A stretch of 64,000 nt of DNA from Stutzerimonas stutzeri (GTDB lineage: Bacteria > Pseudomonadota > Gammaproteobacteria > Pseudomonadales > Pseudomonadaceae). Positions 34,570 through 43,962 of the stretch are shown here, one piece after another. A program made the translations under genes and the position numbers. How positions within the stretch are numbered: position 1 is the first letter of the stretch; every line of letters begins with the position of its first letter. The DNA lies in assembly GCF_000219605.1 (NCBI RefSeq), contig NC_015740.1:3162001-3226000 (forward strand), written 5' to 3'. A model generated the notes under the pieces. It searched no databases, was not told the DNA's origin, and was given only the letters and a program-made list of their open reading frames with translations.

Positions 34570-35295
34570 ATGAAATTCGACGACATCAAAAAGCTGCACC
34601 AGAAAAAGTACCGGGCCGAGTTCGGGCGTTTTCTGGTGGAGGGCGAGCATCTGGTGCTGGAGCTGCAGAAAGCGGCCCCGCTCAACCCGCTGCTGCAGGG
34701 CAGCGAGCTGTATGTGACCAATGCCTACGAACAATGGCAGAGCCCGTTCAAGACCCACTTGATCAGTGACCGCCAGATGGCGCAGATCGCCGATACCAAG
34801 ACCCCGCAAGGCATCGTGGCACTGGTGCCGATGCCGGATGCGCCTGTCTCGGCACCTGTCGCAGGCGAACGCGCCATCTACCTGCATGAAATCCAGGACC
34901 CGGGCAACCTCGGCACCATCCTGCGCACGCTGGCCTGGTTCGGCAACTTCCGCTGCCTGCTCAGCCCCGGCAGCGTCGACCCGTACAACCCCAAGGTCGT
35001 GCGCTCGAGCATGGGCGCCATCTTCCATGCGCCGATGGAACTGGATGTGGCACTGGATTCGTTGCGCACGCGCTTTGCCCGCATCGCCTGCCTAGATATG
35101 CAGGGTGAGCCTGTGCAATCGACGGCTTTCACAACCTTCGAATGCTACCTGTTCGGCAATGAAGCCCGCGGCGTGCCCCGCGACCAGCTGAATGCACTCG
35201 GCGCCCGGCCATTCACCATCCCCGGTTGCGGCGCCATCGAATCGCTGAATCTGGCCGCCACGGTCAACATGTGTGCGTACGAGCTCAGCCGATAG
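34570..35295 (+). CDS. TrmH/SpoU-family RNA 2'-O-methyltransferase
   Basis: A 241-residue SPOUT methyltransferase. The N-terminal substrate-binding domain (KKLHQKKYRAEFGRFLVEGEHLVLELQKA) precedes the SpoU_methylase core with motif 1 LHEIQDPGNLGTILRTLAWFG, motif 2 LFGNEARGVP and motif 3 IPGCGAIESLNLAATVNMCAYEL, all intact. It should 2'-O-methylate a ribose in rRNA or tRNA; the target cannot be told from RlmB/TrmH-like relatives. It follows the FAD oxidoreductase closely. A TTG three bases earlier (34567) is the only alternative start. Confidence 0.88.
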   Translation: MKFDDIKKLHQKKYRAEFGRFLVEGEHLVLELQKAAPLNPLLQGSELYVTNAYEQWQSPFKTHLISDRQMAQIADTKTPQGIVALVPMPDAPVSAPVAGERAIYLHEIQDPGNLGTILRTLAWFGNFRCLLSPGSVDPYNPKVVRSSMGAIFHAPMELDVALDSLRTRFARIACLDMQGEPVQSTAFTTFECYLFGNEARGVPRDQLNALGARPFTIPGCGAIESLNLAATVNMCAYELSR

Positions 35296-35500
35296 CGCTT
35301 TCGAAACGCCTCCTTCGCGTTCCGTCGATCAGGCAAAGCCGCCCGATCAGCGGGCCGCGAAAGCCGGAACACAGCCAGCGGGACATTGCCCTCCTTTGCG
35401 CGAGTTAACAGTTTTGCGCTTGCCCCGCTGCCAGCCGATGACAGCCTCCCGGGCCCAACGCATCATGCTTGCTCGATGTCATGCCGCAGCGGGCCCACGC

Positions 35501-36277
35501 ATGCAACCTACCCTCTCCGACTCCTTGCTGGACTACGCCGGAAACAGTTCGCCCGGGCGCAGGCGCAGCCATAACGAAGACGCGCTGCTCTGCGCGCCGA
35601 CGCTGGGACTCTGGGCGATCGCCGACGGTATGGGTGGGCACCAGTGCGGCGAGGTGGCCAGCAGCCTGGCGCTGGTGGCCTTGCGTCAGGCCGTGGAGGA
35701 TGGCGAACCGCTGGAATCGGCGGTCCGTCTGGCCAATCAGGCGGTGCTGGAAGCCGCCACCGATGACGGCATGGGCACCACGTTGGTGGCGGCGCATTTC
35801 AACGGCAGCGATTTCGAGCTGGCCTGGGTCGGTGACAGCCGCGCCTATCTGGTCAGCGCCGACGGCATCGCACAGCTCACCCGCGACCACAGCTGGGTGC
35901 AGATGATGATCGACGCCGGCGAGCTCGAACCCGCCGCTGCCCAGGGCCACGCCTGGCGCAATATCATCCTGCGCTGCCTGGGCCGCGAGACACCGTTGGA
36001 GGTGGGCATCGCCGCTGGCAGCCTGAAGCCTGACGAGCTGCTGCTGCTGTGCAGCGACGGTTTGACCAACGAGCTGACCGATGCGCAGATCCAGGCCAGC
36101 TGCACCTTTGCCGACACGCTCGAAAACCTGGTGGAACAGTTGATCGAGCAGGCCAATGCGCATGGCGGTCGCGATAACATTTCCTGCATCGTGATCGGCC
36201 GTACCGCGCAACCCCAGGCGACCGAATCGCGCGGCCGCCGCTTCATCAACATGCTGTTGAAACCCCTCAAGTCGTAA
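35501..36277 (+). CDS. PP2C-family protein serine/threonine phosphatase
   Basis: A 258-residue cytosolic phosphatase with the metal-binding motifs of PP2C: RRRSHNEDALL, IADGMGGHQCGEVAS, GMGTTLVAAHF with WVGDSRAYL, TRDHSW, LCSDGLT and GGRDNISCIVIG. It is the same size as the PppA/Stp1 phosphatases of bacterial kinase cassettes and should reverse phosphorylation by the kinase encoded 18 bases downstream. The ATG at 35501 is chosen to match homologue length; a frame opening at 35465 adds twelve residues. No strong ribosome-binding site was found. First gene of the phosphatase-kinase-FHA operon. Confidence 0.87.
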   Translation: MQPTLSDSLLDYAGNSSPGRRRSHNEDALLCAPTLGLWAIADGMGGHQCGEVASSLALVALRQAVEDGEPLESAVRLANQAVLEAATDDGMGTTLVAAHFNGSDFELAWVGDSRAYLVSADGIAQLTRDHSWVQMMIDAGELEPAAAQGHAWRNIILRCLGRETPLEVGIAAGSLKPDELLLLCSDGLTNELTDAQIQASCTFADTLENLVEQLIEQANAHGGRDNISCIVIGRTAQPQATESRGRRFINMLLKPLKS

Positions 36278-36295
36278 CCAGGCACGAGCTTATCC

Positions 36296-37852
36296 ATGAC
36301 GCATCGGATGCTAGAAATTCCCGGCTATCGCCTGCACAAACGACTCGGCAAGGGCGGCATGGCGGAGGTCTACCTCGCCACCCAGCTGTCCCTGGATCGC
36401 GAGGTGGCAGTCAAGGTGCTGCTGCGCACCGAGGATGCGGCCTTTACCGAACGCTTCATCCAGGAAGGCCACATCGTCGCCTCGCTGCGCCATCCGGCCA
36501 TCATCACCATCCACGACATCGGCCAGATCGCCGATGGCCGCCATTACCTGGCCATGGAATACCTCGGCGGCGGCGACCTGGCGCAGCATCGCGGCATCGT
36601 TTTCTCGCCGTCGCGGGCTCTGGACATCATTCGCCAGCTGGCCGGCGGCCTCGCGGTGGTGCATGACGGCGGGCTGGTCCACCGCGACGTGAAGCCGGCC
36701 AACATCCTCTTTCGCGACGATGGCAGCGTGGTGCTCACCGACTTCGGTGTGGCCAAGGCGGTGGAACTGGACAACGAGCTCACGCATTTCGGTATCGCCG
36801 TCGGCAGCCCGGCCTACAGCAGCCCGGAACAGGCCCAGTGCCAGCCACTGGACGCCCGCAGCGACATTTACAGCCTCGGCGTTATCCTTGCCGAGATGCT
36901 CACCGGGACCAACCCGTTTCGCGCCAGCAGCTATCCGCAAACCGTGCTCAACCACGTGCAGATGCCACTGCCGCAGTTGCCACCGGCGCTGGCGCCCTAC
37001 CAGCCTCTGCTCGACCGCATGCTGGCCAAGCAACCGGACGAGCGCTTCGCCAGCTGTCGCGAACTGCTGGCCGCTATCGACACCCTCACCGAGCCGGACA
37101 TGGACCAGACGCGCATCGCGCCGGCGATCACCCTCGAAGCCAAGCCCAGCCGCCGTCGCCGGCGTCGCGGGCGCGGCCTCGGCCGCTGGGCGGCGATCGG
37201 CGCCGCCATGGTGGCCACGGTGGCCGTTCTGGGGTTCGGCGGTTACCAGTGGTGGCAGTACAACCGTATCAGCGACCTGCTCGGCCGCGCCGAGACGCGG
37301 CTGGCCGCCGGTCAGCTGACCACGCCGGCGCTCGATAACGCCGACTTCTATTTCCGTCAGGCCCTGCGCCTGGATGCCGACAACACCGAAGCACTCGATG
37401 GCCTGCGCCGCGTGCTCGATGCACGCATCGCCGAAGCCCTGGAGCTGGCGGCGCAGCGGCTGGCCAGCGATCAGCTGCTGGAGCCGGCCGAAGACAGCGC
37501 CGTGCATTACTACCAGCGCGTGCTGGGCTGGCTGCCGGACAACCAGGCCGCGCTGGACGGGCTGACGCGCGTCAGCGAACGCTATGTCGAGCTTGCCGAA
37601 GCGGCCTATGACCGGCGCGAGTACGCCCTGGCACTGGAATACATCCAGCAGGGTCTGGAGGCCGCGCCGCAATACGCGCCGCTGCTCGCGCTGCACGACG
37701 CCCATGCGCGACGGGTCGCCAAGGCCCGCGCACCGCGTCCGGTAGCGCGCACCGCAGCCAGCGCGCCACGCACCACGCCAGCCACCACCCAGACGTCCCA
37801 GGCGCCGGCCAACCCGGTCAAGCGCCTGTGGAACCGGATCTTCAACCAATAA
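36296..37852 (+). CDS. transmembrane Ser/Thr protein kinase with periplasmic repeat domain
   Basis: A 518-residue Hanks-type kinase. The glycine loop is LGKGGMAEVYLA, the ATP Lys is Lys40 in VAVKVLL, the catalytic loop is LVHRDVKPANILF (HRD 129-131), and DFG is at 149-151 followed by GSPAYSSPEQ, so all catalytic residues are intact. A basic stretch and one membrane helix (about 298-318) lead to a ~200-residue extracytoplasmic helical domain with tandem TPR-like repeats (YFRQALRLDADNTEALDGLRRVL and YYQRVLGWLPDNQAALDGLTRV). This architecture resembles PpkA/StkP-type kinases, whose outer domain may sense the envelope. It is flanked by phosphatase and FHA genes and no type VI secretion genes. Confidence 0.9.
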   Translation: MTHRMLEIPGYRLHKRLGKGGMAEVYLATQLSLDREVAVKVLLRTEDAAFTERFIQEGHIVASLRHPAIITIHDIGQIADGRHYLAMEYLGGGDLAQHRGIVFSPSRALDIIRQLAGGLAVVHDGGLVHRDVKPANILFRDDGSVVLTDFGVAKAVELDNELTHFGIAVGSPAYSSPEQAQCQPLDARSDIYSLGVILAEMLTGTNPFRASSYPQTVLNHVQMPLPQLPPALAPYQPLLDRMLAKQPDERFASCRELLAAIDTLTEPDMDQTRIAPAITLEAKPSRRRRRRGRGLGRWAAIGAAMVATVAVLGFGGYQWWQYNRISDLLGRAETRLAAGQLTTPALDNADFYFRQALRLDADNTEALDGLRRVLDARIAEALELAAQRLASDQLLEPAEDSAVHYYQRVLGWLPDNQAALDGLTRVSERYVELAEAAYDRREYALALEYIQQGLEAAPQYAPLLALHDAHARRVAKARAPRPVARTAASAPRTTPATTQTSQAPANPVKRLWNRIFNQ

Positions 37853-37909
37853 ACACAGGCGATTGCCCGGTCCGGGCCCGATCGCCACTCTGCTCAGGGT
37901 TGTTCAGAC

Positions 37910-38749
37910 ATGCTCAGGATTCATTTCGTTGACAATCGCCAGAGCCCCGTCTGGCTGGCCGATGAACGTTTCACCCTCGGCTCCGACCGCAGCAACAAAC
38001 TGGTCGTGAGCGATGCCGGGATAGAACCGTTCCATGCCGAACTGCTGCTGGAAAACCGCTTCTACTACCTCACCGACCTGGGAACTGCCGGCGGCACCTA
38101 TGTCAACGACGAGAAGGTCGGCGAGCGCTACCAGATCCGCTCCGGCGACCGCCTCCGGCTGGGCACGCTCGAGCTGCAGATCGTCGATCCGGCCAAGGTC
38201 GGCGCCAAGGTGGCCGCGGCACCGCGCTGGCTGTTGCAGGTGGTGAAGGGCGAGAACCAGGGGCACAAGTATCACATCACCGGTTCCATGACCTTCGGCC
38301 GCTCGGTGAAGTGCGAGCTCTGCTTCAGCGATGCCGAGCTGTCGCGCCGCCATGCCGAATTCTTTCTCAAGGGCGACGTGCTGGAGGTGAAGGACCTCGC
38401 CTCGGCCAACGGCGTGCTGGTCAACCGGCAGAAGGTCAGCACCGCGGTGCTGCAGCCGGGCGATCAGATTCAGCTGGGCAACACCACCCTGCTGGTGATC
38501 GGGCCCAAAGTCAGTGCGCCGGAAGTCGTCGACGAGGACGCCACGGTGTTCGTTCGCGCCGCCGATCTGCCCGCGCCTCAGCCCAAGCCCGCGCGCCCGC
38601 GTCCGGCTACGCCGAACCCGCTGCATGTCGCGGCGGCGACCACGACCACAGCCGCCGAAAGCCCTCGCAGATCGAACCGCCTGATCTGGCTGGTAGGCGC
38701 GCTGGCGCTGGCAGTGGTCGCCGGGCTGGCGGTGCAGCAGCTCGTCTAA
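37910..38749 (+). CDS. tandem FHA-domain membrane-anchored protein
   Basis: A 279-residue protein with two forkhead-associated domains and a C-terminal membrane helix (about 258-278, LIWLVGALALAVVAGLAV). The first FHA domain (residues ~15-90) keeps the fold but has GSDRSN and EPFHAE in place of the canonical GR and SRxH, so phosphothreonine binding may be weakened. The second (~125-195) has the canonical FGRS, SRRHAE and SANG residues. A proline-rich linker separates them from the anchor. Together with the upstream kinase and phosphatase genes it should be the phosphopeptide reader of a signalling cassette. Confidence 0.85.
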   Translation: MLRIHFVDNRQSPVWLADERFTLGSDRSNKLVVSDAGIEPFHAELLLENRFYYLTDLGTAGGTYVNDEKVGERYQIRSGDRLRLGTLELQIVDPAKVGAKVAAAPRWLLQVVKGENQGHKYHITGSMTFGRSVKCELCFSDAELSRRHAEFFLKGDVLEVKDLASANGVLVNRQKVSTAVLQPGDQIQLGNTTLLVIGPKVSAPEVVDEDATVFVRAADLPAPQPKPARPRPATPNPLHVAAATTTTAAESPRRSNRLIWLVGALALAVVAGLAVQQLV

Positions 38750-38854
38750 CGACCGCCCGCAAGCCAGGCCCGGTGCAAACCGCTACGCAGCTTTTCCGCC
38801 CTGCGCCCGGTCAGCTCGCAGCCACTGCTCCCGGCTTGGCGTAGCGCACCGGCG

Positions 38855-39748
38855 CTACCTGCGGGCACGCCGCAATGCCCGCGCGCCTTCCAGCACCAGC
38901 ACGGCGATGGCCGACCAGATTGCGCCGTAGGTCAGCCATTGCGACGCAGCGATGCTTTCTCCGAGCAGCAGGGCCACCACCACCAGCAATACTGGCTCGA
39001 CATAGCTGAGCAGGCCGAACAGGGTCAGGTTCAGGTGTTTGCCGGCGACAATCATCAGCGCCAGGGCCAAGGCGCTGAGCGCACCGAGGCCGGCGATCAG
39101 CACCAGCAGCCGCGGGCTGGCCGTCAGCAGCTGCAAGGTGTCGCGGTCGGAGACGGCGAACAATGCGGCGACGGGCAGGCTGATCACCAGGTCCAGCCAG
39201 AGACCGCCAAGATTGGCGGTGCCCATCCTGCGGCGCAGCGCGAAGTAGCACGGATAGCCGAGAGCGACCGCCAGTACCGGCCAGGACAGCGACGCGGCGC
39301 CCAGCATTTCGTTGCCGACTCCGATCGCGGCGAGCAGGCAGGCCAGGCCCTGCAGCCGGCTGATGGCCTCGCCGAACAGCAGCCGCCCGGTGAGCACCAG
39401 GGTCAGCGGTAGCAGGAAGTAGCCCAGCGAGACATCCAGCCCGTGACCGTTGATGGGCGCCCACATGAACAGCCACAGCTGCAGCCCGACCAGCGCGGAA
39501 GACAATGGCAGCGCCAGCCACAGCCGCGGCTCGGCGGGCAAGCGCGCAAGAATCTGCCGTACCTCGCCCCAGCGACCGATGGCGATCAGCAGCAGTGCCA
39601 GACAGGGTGCGGTCAGCAGGATCCGCCAGCCGTAGACCTGCTGGCCGTCCAGCGGCTCGAGCAGCGTGGTGTAGTAGTACAGCGTGGCGAACAGCGCCGA
39701 GGCGCCGAGCGAACTGGCCACGCCCGGCAGGCTGTTGTGGCTGTACAT
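38855..39748 (-). CDS. rarD: EamA-type transporter, RarD family
   Basis: A ~297-residue inner-membrane protein with ten predicted helices. The N-terminal GASALFATLYYYTTLLEPLDGQQVYGWRILLTAP and the middle FMWAPINGHGLDVSLGYFLLPL are the RarD signature (chloramphenicol-sensitive protein RarD/YicL group of the DMT superfamily). The physiological substrate is unknown. The ATG at 39748, preceded by GGATCGAG, is chosen; a GTG at 39772 is also in frame. It follows hrpA by 31 bases on the same strand and is likely co-transcribed with it. Confidence 0.85.
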   Translation of the reverse strand: MYSHNSLPGVASSLGASALFATLYYYTTLLEPLDGQQVYGWRILLTAPCLALLLIAIGRWGEVRQILARLPAEPRLWLALPLSSALVGLQLWLFMWAPINGHGLDVSLGYFLLPLTLVLTGRLLFGEAISRLQGLACLLAAIGVGNEMLGAASLSWPVLAVALGYPCYFALRRRMGTANLGGLWLDLVISLPVAALFAVSDRDTLQLLTASPRLLVLIAGLGALSALALALMIVAGKHLNLTLFGLLSYVEPVLLVVVALLLGESIAASQWLTYGAIWSAIAVLVLEGARALRRARR

Positions 39749-39779
39749 GGCTCGATCCAGATGAAAGGCCACCCCGAAC

Positions 39780-42700
39780 TCAGGGCTCGACCTGGCTCCA
39801 TTGCTTGTTCAGGCGCTTGTCGGATACCGGCACCTTCGTGCCCAGCTGCTGTGCCCAGAGCGAGACGCGATATTCCTCGAGCATCCAGCGATAGAGCGCC
39901 AGCTGCGGATCGCGCTTGCCTTCCTGCTGGTGCTTGTTCAGCCGCGCCTGGTATTGCTCCCAGTAGCCGCCCAGTTCGCCGGACCAGACCCGGTCGCGCT
40001 GCAACTGCGCGCCAATCTTGTCGAAGCGCTGCTCGACGGCCTTGAGGTAACGGGGGTACTCCTTCAGCCACTCGGCCGGCGTCTCACGGACGAAGCCCGG
40101 ATAGACCAGATGGGCGAGCTGCGCCTTGATGTCGTTGAGCGCCACCGCCTGGGCCAGATCGATCTTGCCCTTGAAGCGCTTCTGCAGGCCGTGCCAGTGC
40201 TTGAGGATTTCCAGCGTCAGCCGCGCCAGGCGCTCGGCGTGGGCGGTCCAGTCGCCACGCTTGCGCTCGGCCAGTGACGCCAGCGCCGCACCGTCACGCG
40301 GCAGCGCGGCCTCGCCGTCGAGAATGCAGCTGTCCAGGCTGGCCAGCAGGATGTCCTCGACCAGCGCATCGACCTTGCCCATGTCACGGTAGAGCAGGCC
40401 GAGCTCGGTAAGACCCGGCAGCCTGTTGCGCAGGTACTTGGCTGGCTCCGCCAGCTGCTGCAGCAAGAGGCGCTGCAGGGCGCGACGGTGCTGCCACTCG
40501 GCCTCGGCCTGGATCGAGAAGCGCCCTTCCTTGACCACCCCAGCCTCTTCCACCAGCGCCGGATAGACCGTCATCGACAAGCCGGCCATCTTTGCCTGAG
40601 CCTTTTCCGCGACCTGGGCAAAACCCTTGGCCTCGACCGGCTTCTGCTCGGCCTTCTGCTGGGGCGGCGCCAGGGCCGCCTGGCTGGCCTCGGCGAAGCG
40701 TGCCGTGAGTTCAGCCAGGTCACGTCCTTCACCGAGAAACTTGCCGCGCGCATCGACCACCTCGATGTTCATCTTCAGGTGGTTCTCCAGCCCGGCGGCG
40801 GCCTCGGCCCATGCCTCATCCGGCACTCGGGCGCCGGTCATGCGGGTGAGTTCACGACCCAGCGCCTCGGATAGCGCCCCCTCGCCGAAGGTGATCTTGG
40901 CCAGCGCCGCGCCGACGAAGTCCGGCACCGGCACGAAGTTCTTGCGGATCGCCTTGGGCAGGCCGCGCACCAGTGCGACCGCCTTCGCCTCGATCAGCCC
41001 GGGCACGAGCCAATCGAGCCGTTCGCGCCGCAATTGCGGCAACAGCGGCGCCGGCACGCGCAGGGTTACGCCGTCGCGCGGGTGGTTGGGTTCGAAGTGG
41101 TATTCCAGCGGCAACTGCAGCTCGCCGATGCGCAGGTGGTCCGGATACTGCGCGGCGGTGACCTCGCTGGCCTCCCGGGCGAGCACGTCCTCCTCGCGCA
41201 TGATCAGGAGGTGTGGGTTCTTCTGGCTCTCGCGCTTGTACCAGTTCTCGAAGCTGGCGGTCTGGTAGATGTCCGCTGGCAGGCGCGCATCGTAGTAACC
41301 GAACAGGGTTTCCTCGTCGGCGAGGATGTCGCGGCGCCGCACCTTGGCCTCCAGCTCGTCCATGCGCTCGAGCAGCTCGCGGTTGGCTGTCAACGCGCGG
41401 GCACGGCTGTTGATCTCGCCACGCACCAGGCCTTCGCGGATGAACAGCTCGCGCGCCGCCGGAGGGTCGATGGGCCCGTAGTGCACCGGGCGGCGGCCGA
41501 CCACGATCAGCCCGTAGAGCGTCACCTGTTCGTAGGCCACCACCTGGCCGCGCTTCTTCTCCCAGTGCGGCTCGAAGTGGTTCTTCTTGACCAGGTGGCC
41601 GGCCAGCGGCTCGATCCACTCCGGTTCGATCTTGGCGACCATGCGCGCGAACAGCTTGGTGGTTTCCACGAGTTCCGCGGCCATCAGCCAGTTGGGCTTC
41701 TTGCGTCCGATGCTGCTTCCGGGATGCACCCAGAAGCGCCGCTGGCGCGCGCCGAGGAAGTCACCCTCCTCGGTCTTGTTGCCGATCTGGCTGAGCAGGC
41801 CGGCGAGGATGGCCTTGTGCACGGCGGCATAGCTCTTGGCCTTCTGCGCGGCCTCGCTGGCTTCGACCTGCTGGCGGACGATGGCGTTGACCTTGTTGTC
41901 CTTGGTCGGTGCGGGGGCCTCGGCCGATGGCGCTGCTGCGGTCTTTCCGCGGTCGAGAGCGCTGCCACGGGGTTCGCCCTTCTGGGGACGACCTTGGCCG
42001 CGACTGTCCGCCGGGGCACCGAGCTTGAGTTCGCGGGCGATCAGCGTCAGCTGGCGATGGGCATCGCGCCACTCGCGAAGACGCAGATAGTTGAGGAAGT
42101 TCTTCCGGCACCAGCTGCGCAATGGGTTGGAGCCCAGCTCCTGGCGCTTCTCCTCGAAACCGCGCCAGAGATTGATCAGCGCGGCGAAGTCCGAATCCGG
42201 GTCCTTCCACTGCGCATGAGCCTGGTCGGCTGCCTGCTGACGGTCGGCCGGGCGCTCGCGCACATCCTGCACCGACAGCGCGCTGGCGACGATCAGCACC
42301 TCGGCGAGGCTGCCCTGCTGTGCGGCCTCGAGCAGCATGCGGCCCAAGCGCGGGTCAATCGGCAGGCGCGCCAGCTGGCGACCCATTGGGGTCAGCTGGT
42401 TTTCGCGATTGACCGCCGAGAGTTCCTGCAACAGGTTGAAGCCGTCGCTGATGGCCTTGCCATCCGGCGGCTCGATAAAGGGGAAATCCTGGATGTCGCC
42501 CAGGCGCAGATGCAGCATCTGCAGGATCACCGCGGCGAGGTTGGTGCGCAGGATCTCCGGATCGGTGAATTCCGGCCGGCCGAGGAAGTCTTCCTCGCTG
42601 TAAAGCCGAATGCAGATACCCGGCTCGACCCGTCCGCAGCGCCCCTTGCGCTGGTTGGCGCTGGCCTGTGACACCGCCTCGATCGGCAGGCGCTGAACCT

Positions 42701-43856
42701 TGGCGCGGTAACTGTAGCGGCTGATGCGGGCGGTGCCGGAATCGATCACGTAGCGGATGCCCGGTACGGTCAGCGAAGTCTCGGCGACGTTGGTGGCCAG
42801 CACGATCTTGCGCCCCGGGCGCGGCTGGAAGATTTTCTGCTGCTCGGCCGGCGTCAGGCGCGCATACAGCGGCAGCACCTCGGTGAACTTCAGATTGGCC
42901 TTGCGCAACACCTCGGCGGCGTCGCGAATCTCGCGTTCGCCGGGCAGGAACACCAGCACGTCGCCGGGGCGCTGGCCAACGCTGCGCTCGTGAGCGGCAA
43001 TCTCGTCCAGTGCAGCGAGGATGCCCTGGTCGACGGTGAGGTCGTCCTCGACGCGGTTGCCGTCCTCGTCGATCTCGGCAGCCAGCGGGCGATACCAGGT
43101 TTCCACCGGGTAGGTACGCCCGGACACCTCGACGATGGGTGCACCGTCGAAGTGCTCGGAAAAGCGCTCCAGGTCGATGGTCGCCGAGGTGATGATCACC
43201 TTCAGATCCGGCCGCCGCGGCAGCAGCGTCTTGAGGAAGCCCAGCAGGAAGTCGATATTCAGCGAACGCTCATGGGCCTCGTCGACGATGATCGTGTCGT
43301 ACTTCTCCAGAAAGCGATCGTGCTGCGTCTCCGCCAGCAGGATGCCGTCGGTCATCAGCTTGATCAGCGTGCGCTCGGTACTCTGGTCCTCGAAGCGCAC
43401 CTGATAGCCCACCAACTCGCCCAGCGGCGCGCCGAGCTCCTCGGCGACGCGGGTGGCGACGCTGCGCGCGGCCAGGCGCCGCGGTTGGGTATGGCCGATC
43501 AGCCCGTGTACGCCCCGGCCGATCTCCAGACAGATCTTCGGCAGCTGGGTGGTCTTCCCCGAGCCGGTCTCACCGGCGATCACCAGCACCTGATGCTTTT
43601 CCAGCGCGGCCTTGATCTCGTCGCGCTTGGCGGCGATCGGCAGGCTGTCGTCGTAGCGGATGCGCGGCACGCTTTGCCGGCGCGCCTCGACCTTGGCGGC
43701 GGACGCCTGGAAGCGCTCCAGCCACTGGGCGAGCCTGGCCTCGTCCGGTTGCTTTCTCAGCTCGTGCAGCTGACGACGCAGGCGGTGGCGATCCGCGAAC
43801 AGGGCCTGGTCAAGGTTCTTCAGCAGGGTATCGATAGCGGGCGTTGCGTCGGTCAT
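39780..43856 (-). CDS. hrpA: ATP-dependent RNA helicase HrpA (DEAH box)
   Basis: A 1358-residue DEAH-box helicase of the HrpA family. Walker A is GETGSGKTTQ (residues 95-104), motif Ia TQPRRLAARS, the DEAH box VDEAHERSLN (Asp192), motif III TSATID, and motif VI QRKGRCGRVEPG. The characteristic long C-terminal region (DUF3418-type, IEPEWIEPLAGHLVKKNHFEPHW) is present. HrpA processes mRNA and rescues stalled ribosomes in E. coli. A ~45-residue low-complexity insert rich in Gly, Pro and Ala lies around 41885-42020, between the helicase-associated and C-terminal domains. The ATG at 43856 is used; the open frame to 44057 overlaps the adjacent terminator region. Confidence 0.95.
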   Translation of the reverse strand: MTDATPAIDTLLKNLDQALFADRHRLRRQLHELRKQPDEARLAQWLERFQASAAKVEARRQSVPRIRYDDSLPIAAKRDEIKAALEKHQVLVIAGETGSGKTTQLPKICLEIGRGVHGLIGHTQPRRLAARSVATRVAEELGAPLGELVGYQVRFEDQSTERTLIKLMTDGILLAETQHDRFLEKYDTIIVDEAHERSLNIDFLLGFLKTLLPRRPDLKVIITSATIDLERFSEHFDGAPIVEVSGRTYPVETWYRPLAAEIDEDGNRVEDDLTVDQGILAALDEIAAHERSVGQRPGDVLVFLPGEREIRDAAEVLRKANLKFTEVLPLYARLTPAEQQKIFQPRPGRKIVLATNVAETSLTVPGIRYVIDSGTARISRYSYRAKVQRLPIEAVSQASANQRKGRCGRVEPGICIRLYSEEDFLGRPEFTDPEILRTNLAAVILQMLHLRLGDIQDFPFIEPPDGKAISDGFNLLQELSAVNRENQLTPMGRQLARLPIDPRLGRMLLEAAQQGSLAEVLIVASALSVQDVRERPADRQQAADQAHAQWKDPDSDFAALINLWRGFEEKRQELGSNPLRSWCRKNFLNYLRLREWRDAHRQLTLIARELKLGAPADSRGQGRPQKGEPRGSALDRGKTAAAPSAEAPAPTKDNKVNAIVRQQVEASEAAQKAKSYAAVHKAILAGLLSQIGNKTEEGDFLGARQRRFWVHPGSSIGRKKPNWLMAAELVETTKLFARMVAKIEPEWIEPLAGHLVKKNHFEPHWEKKRGQVVAYEQVTLYGLIVVGRRPVHYGPIDPPAARELFIREGLVRGEINSRARALTANRELLERMDELEAKVRRRDILADEETLFGYYDARLPADIYQTASFENWYKRESQKNPHLLIMREEDVLAREASEVTAAQYPDHLRIGELQLPLEYHFEPNHPRDGVTLRVPAPLLPQLRRERLDWLVPGLIEAKAVALVRGLPKAIRKNFVPVPDFVGAALAKITFGEGALSEALGRELTRMTGARVPDEAWAEAAAGLENHLKMNIEVVDARGKFLGEGRDLAELTARFAEASQAALAPPQQKAEQKPVEAKGFAQVAEKAQAKMAGLSMTVYPALVEEAGVVKEGRFSIQAEAEWQHRRALQRLLLQQLAEPAKYLRNRLPGLTELGLLYRDMGKVDALVEDILLASLDSCILDGEAALPRDGAALASLAERKRGDWTAHAERLARLTLEILKHWHGLQKRFKGKIDLAQAVALNDIKAQLAHLVYPGFVRETPAEWLKEYPRYLKAVEQRFDKIGAQLQRDRVWSGELGGYWEQYQARLNKHQQEGKRDPQLALYRWMLEEYRVSLWAQQLGTKVPVSDKRLNKQWSQVEP

Positions 43857-43930
43857 GGACAGCCGTGGGCAATTTCGTGAAGGGCGCGATTGTCGCAGAT
43901 TTGCCGGGCCGACCGTAGGAAAAGGGGGAC

Positions 43931-43952
43931 CGCGCCGGCGAACCGGCGCGGT
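43931..43952 (-). terminator. Rho-independent-type terminator of the aminopeptidase gene
   Basis: On the minus strand, CCGCGCCGG and CCGGCGCGG (43952-43931) form a nine-base perfect stem with a four-base loop, followed by TCCCCCTTTTCC. It lies 10 bases past the stop of the M28 peptidase gene (stop at 43963). The T-run is interrupted by cytosines. Confidence 0.65.
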
Positions 43953-43962
43953 ATTCAGGCGA

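Noticed and set aside
40488..43880. Several 200-545-codon plus-strand frames inside hrpA
   Set aside because: All are shadows of the HrpA reading frame; none has a ribosome-binding site or family resemblance.
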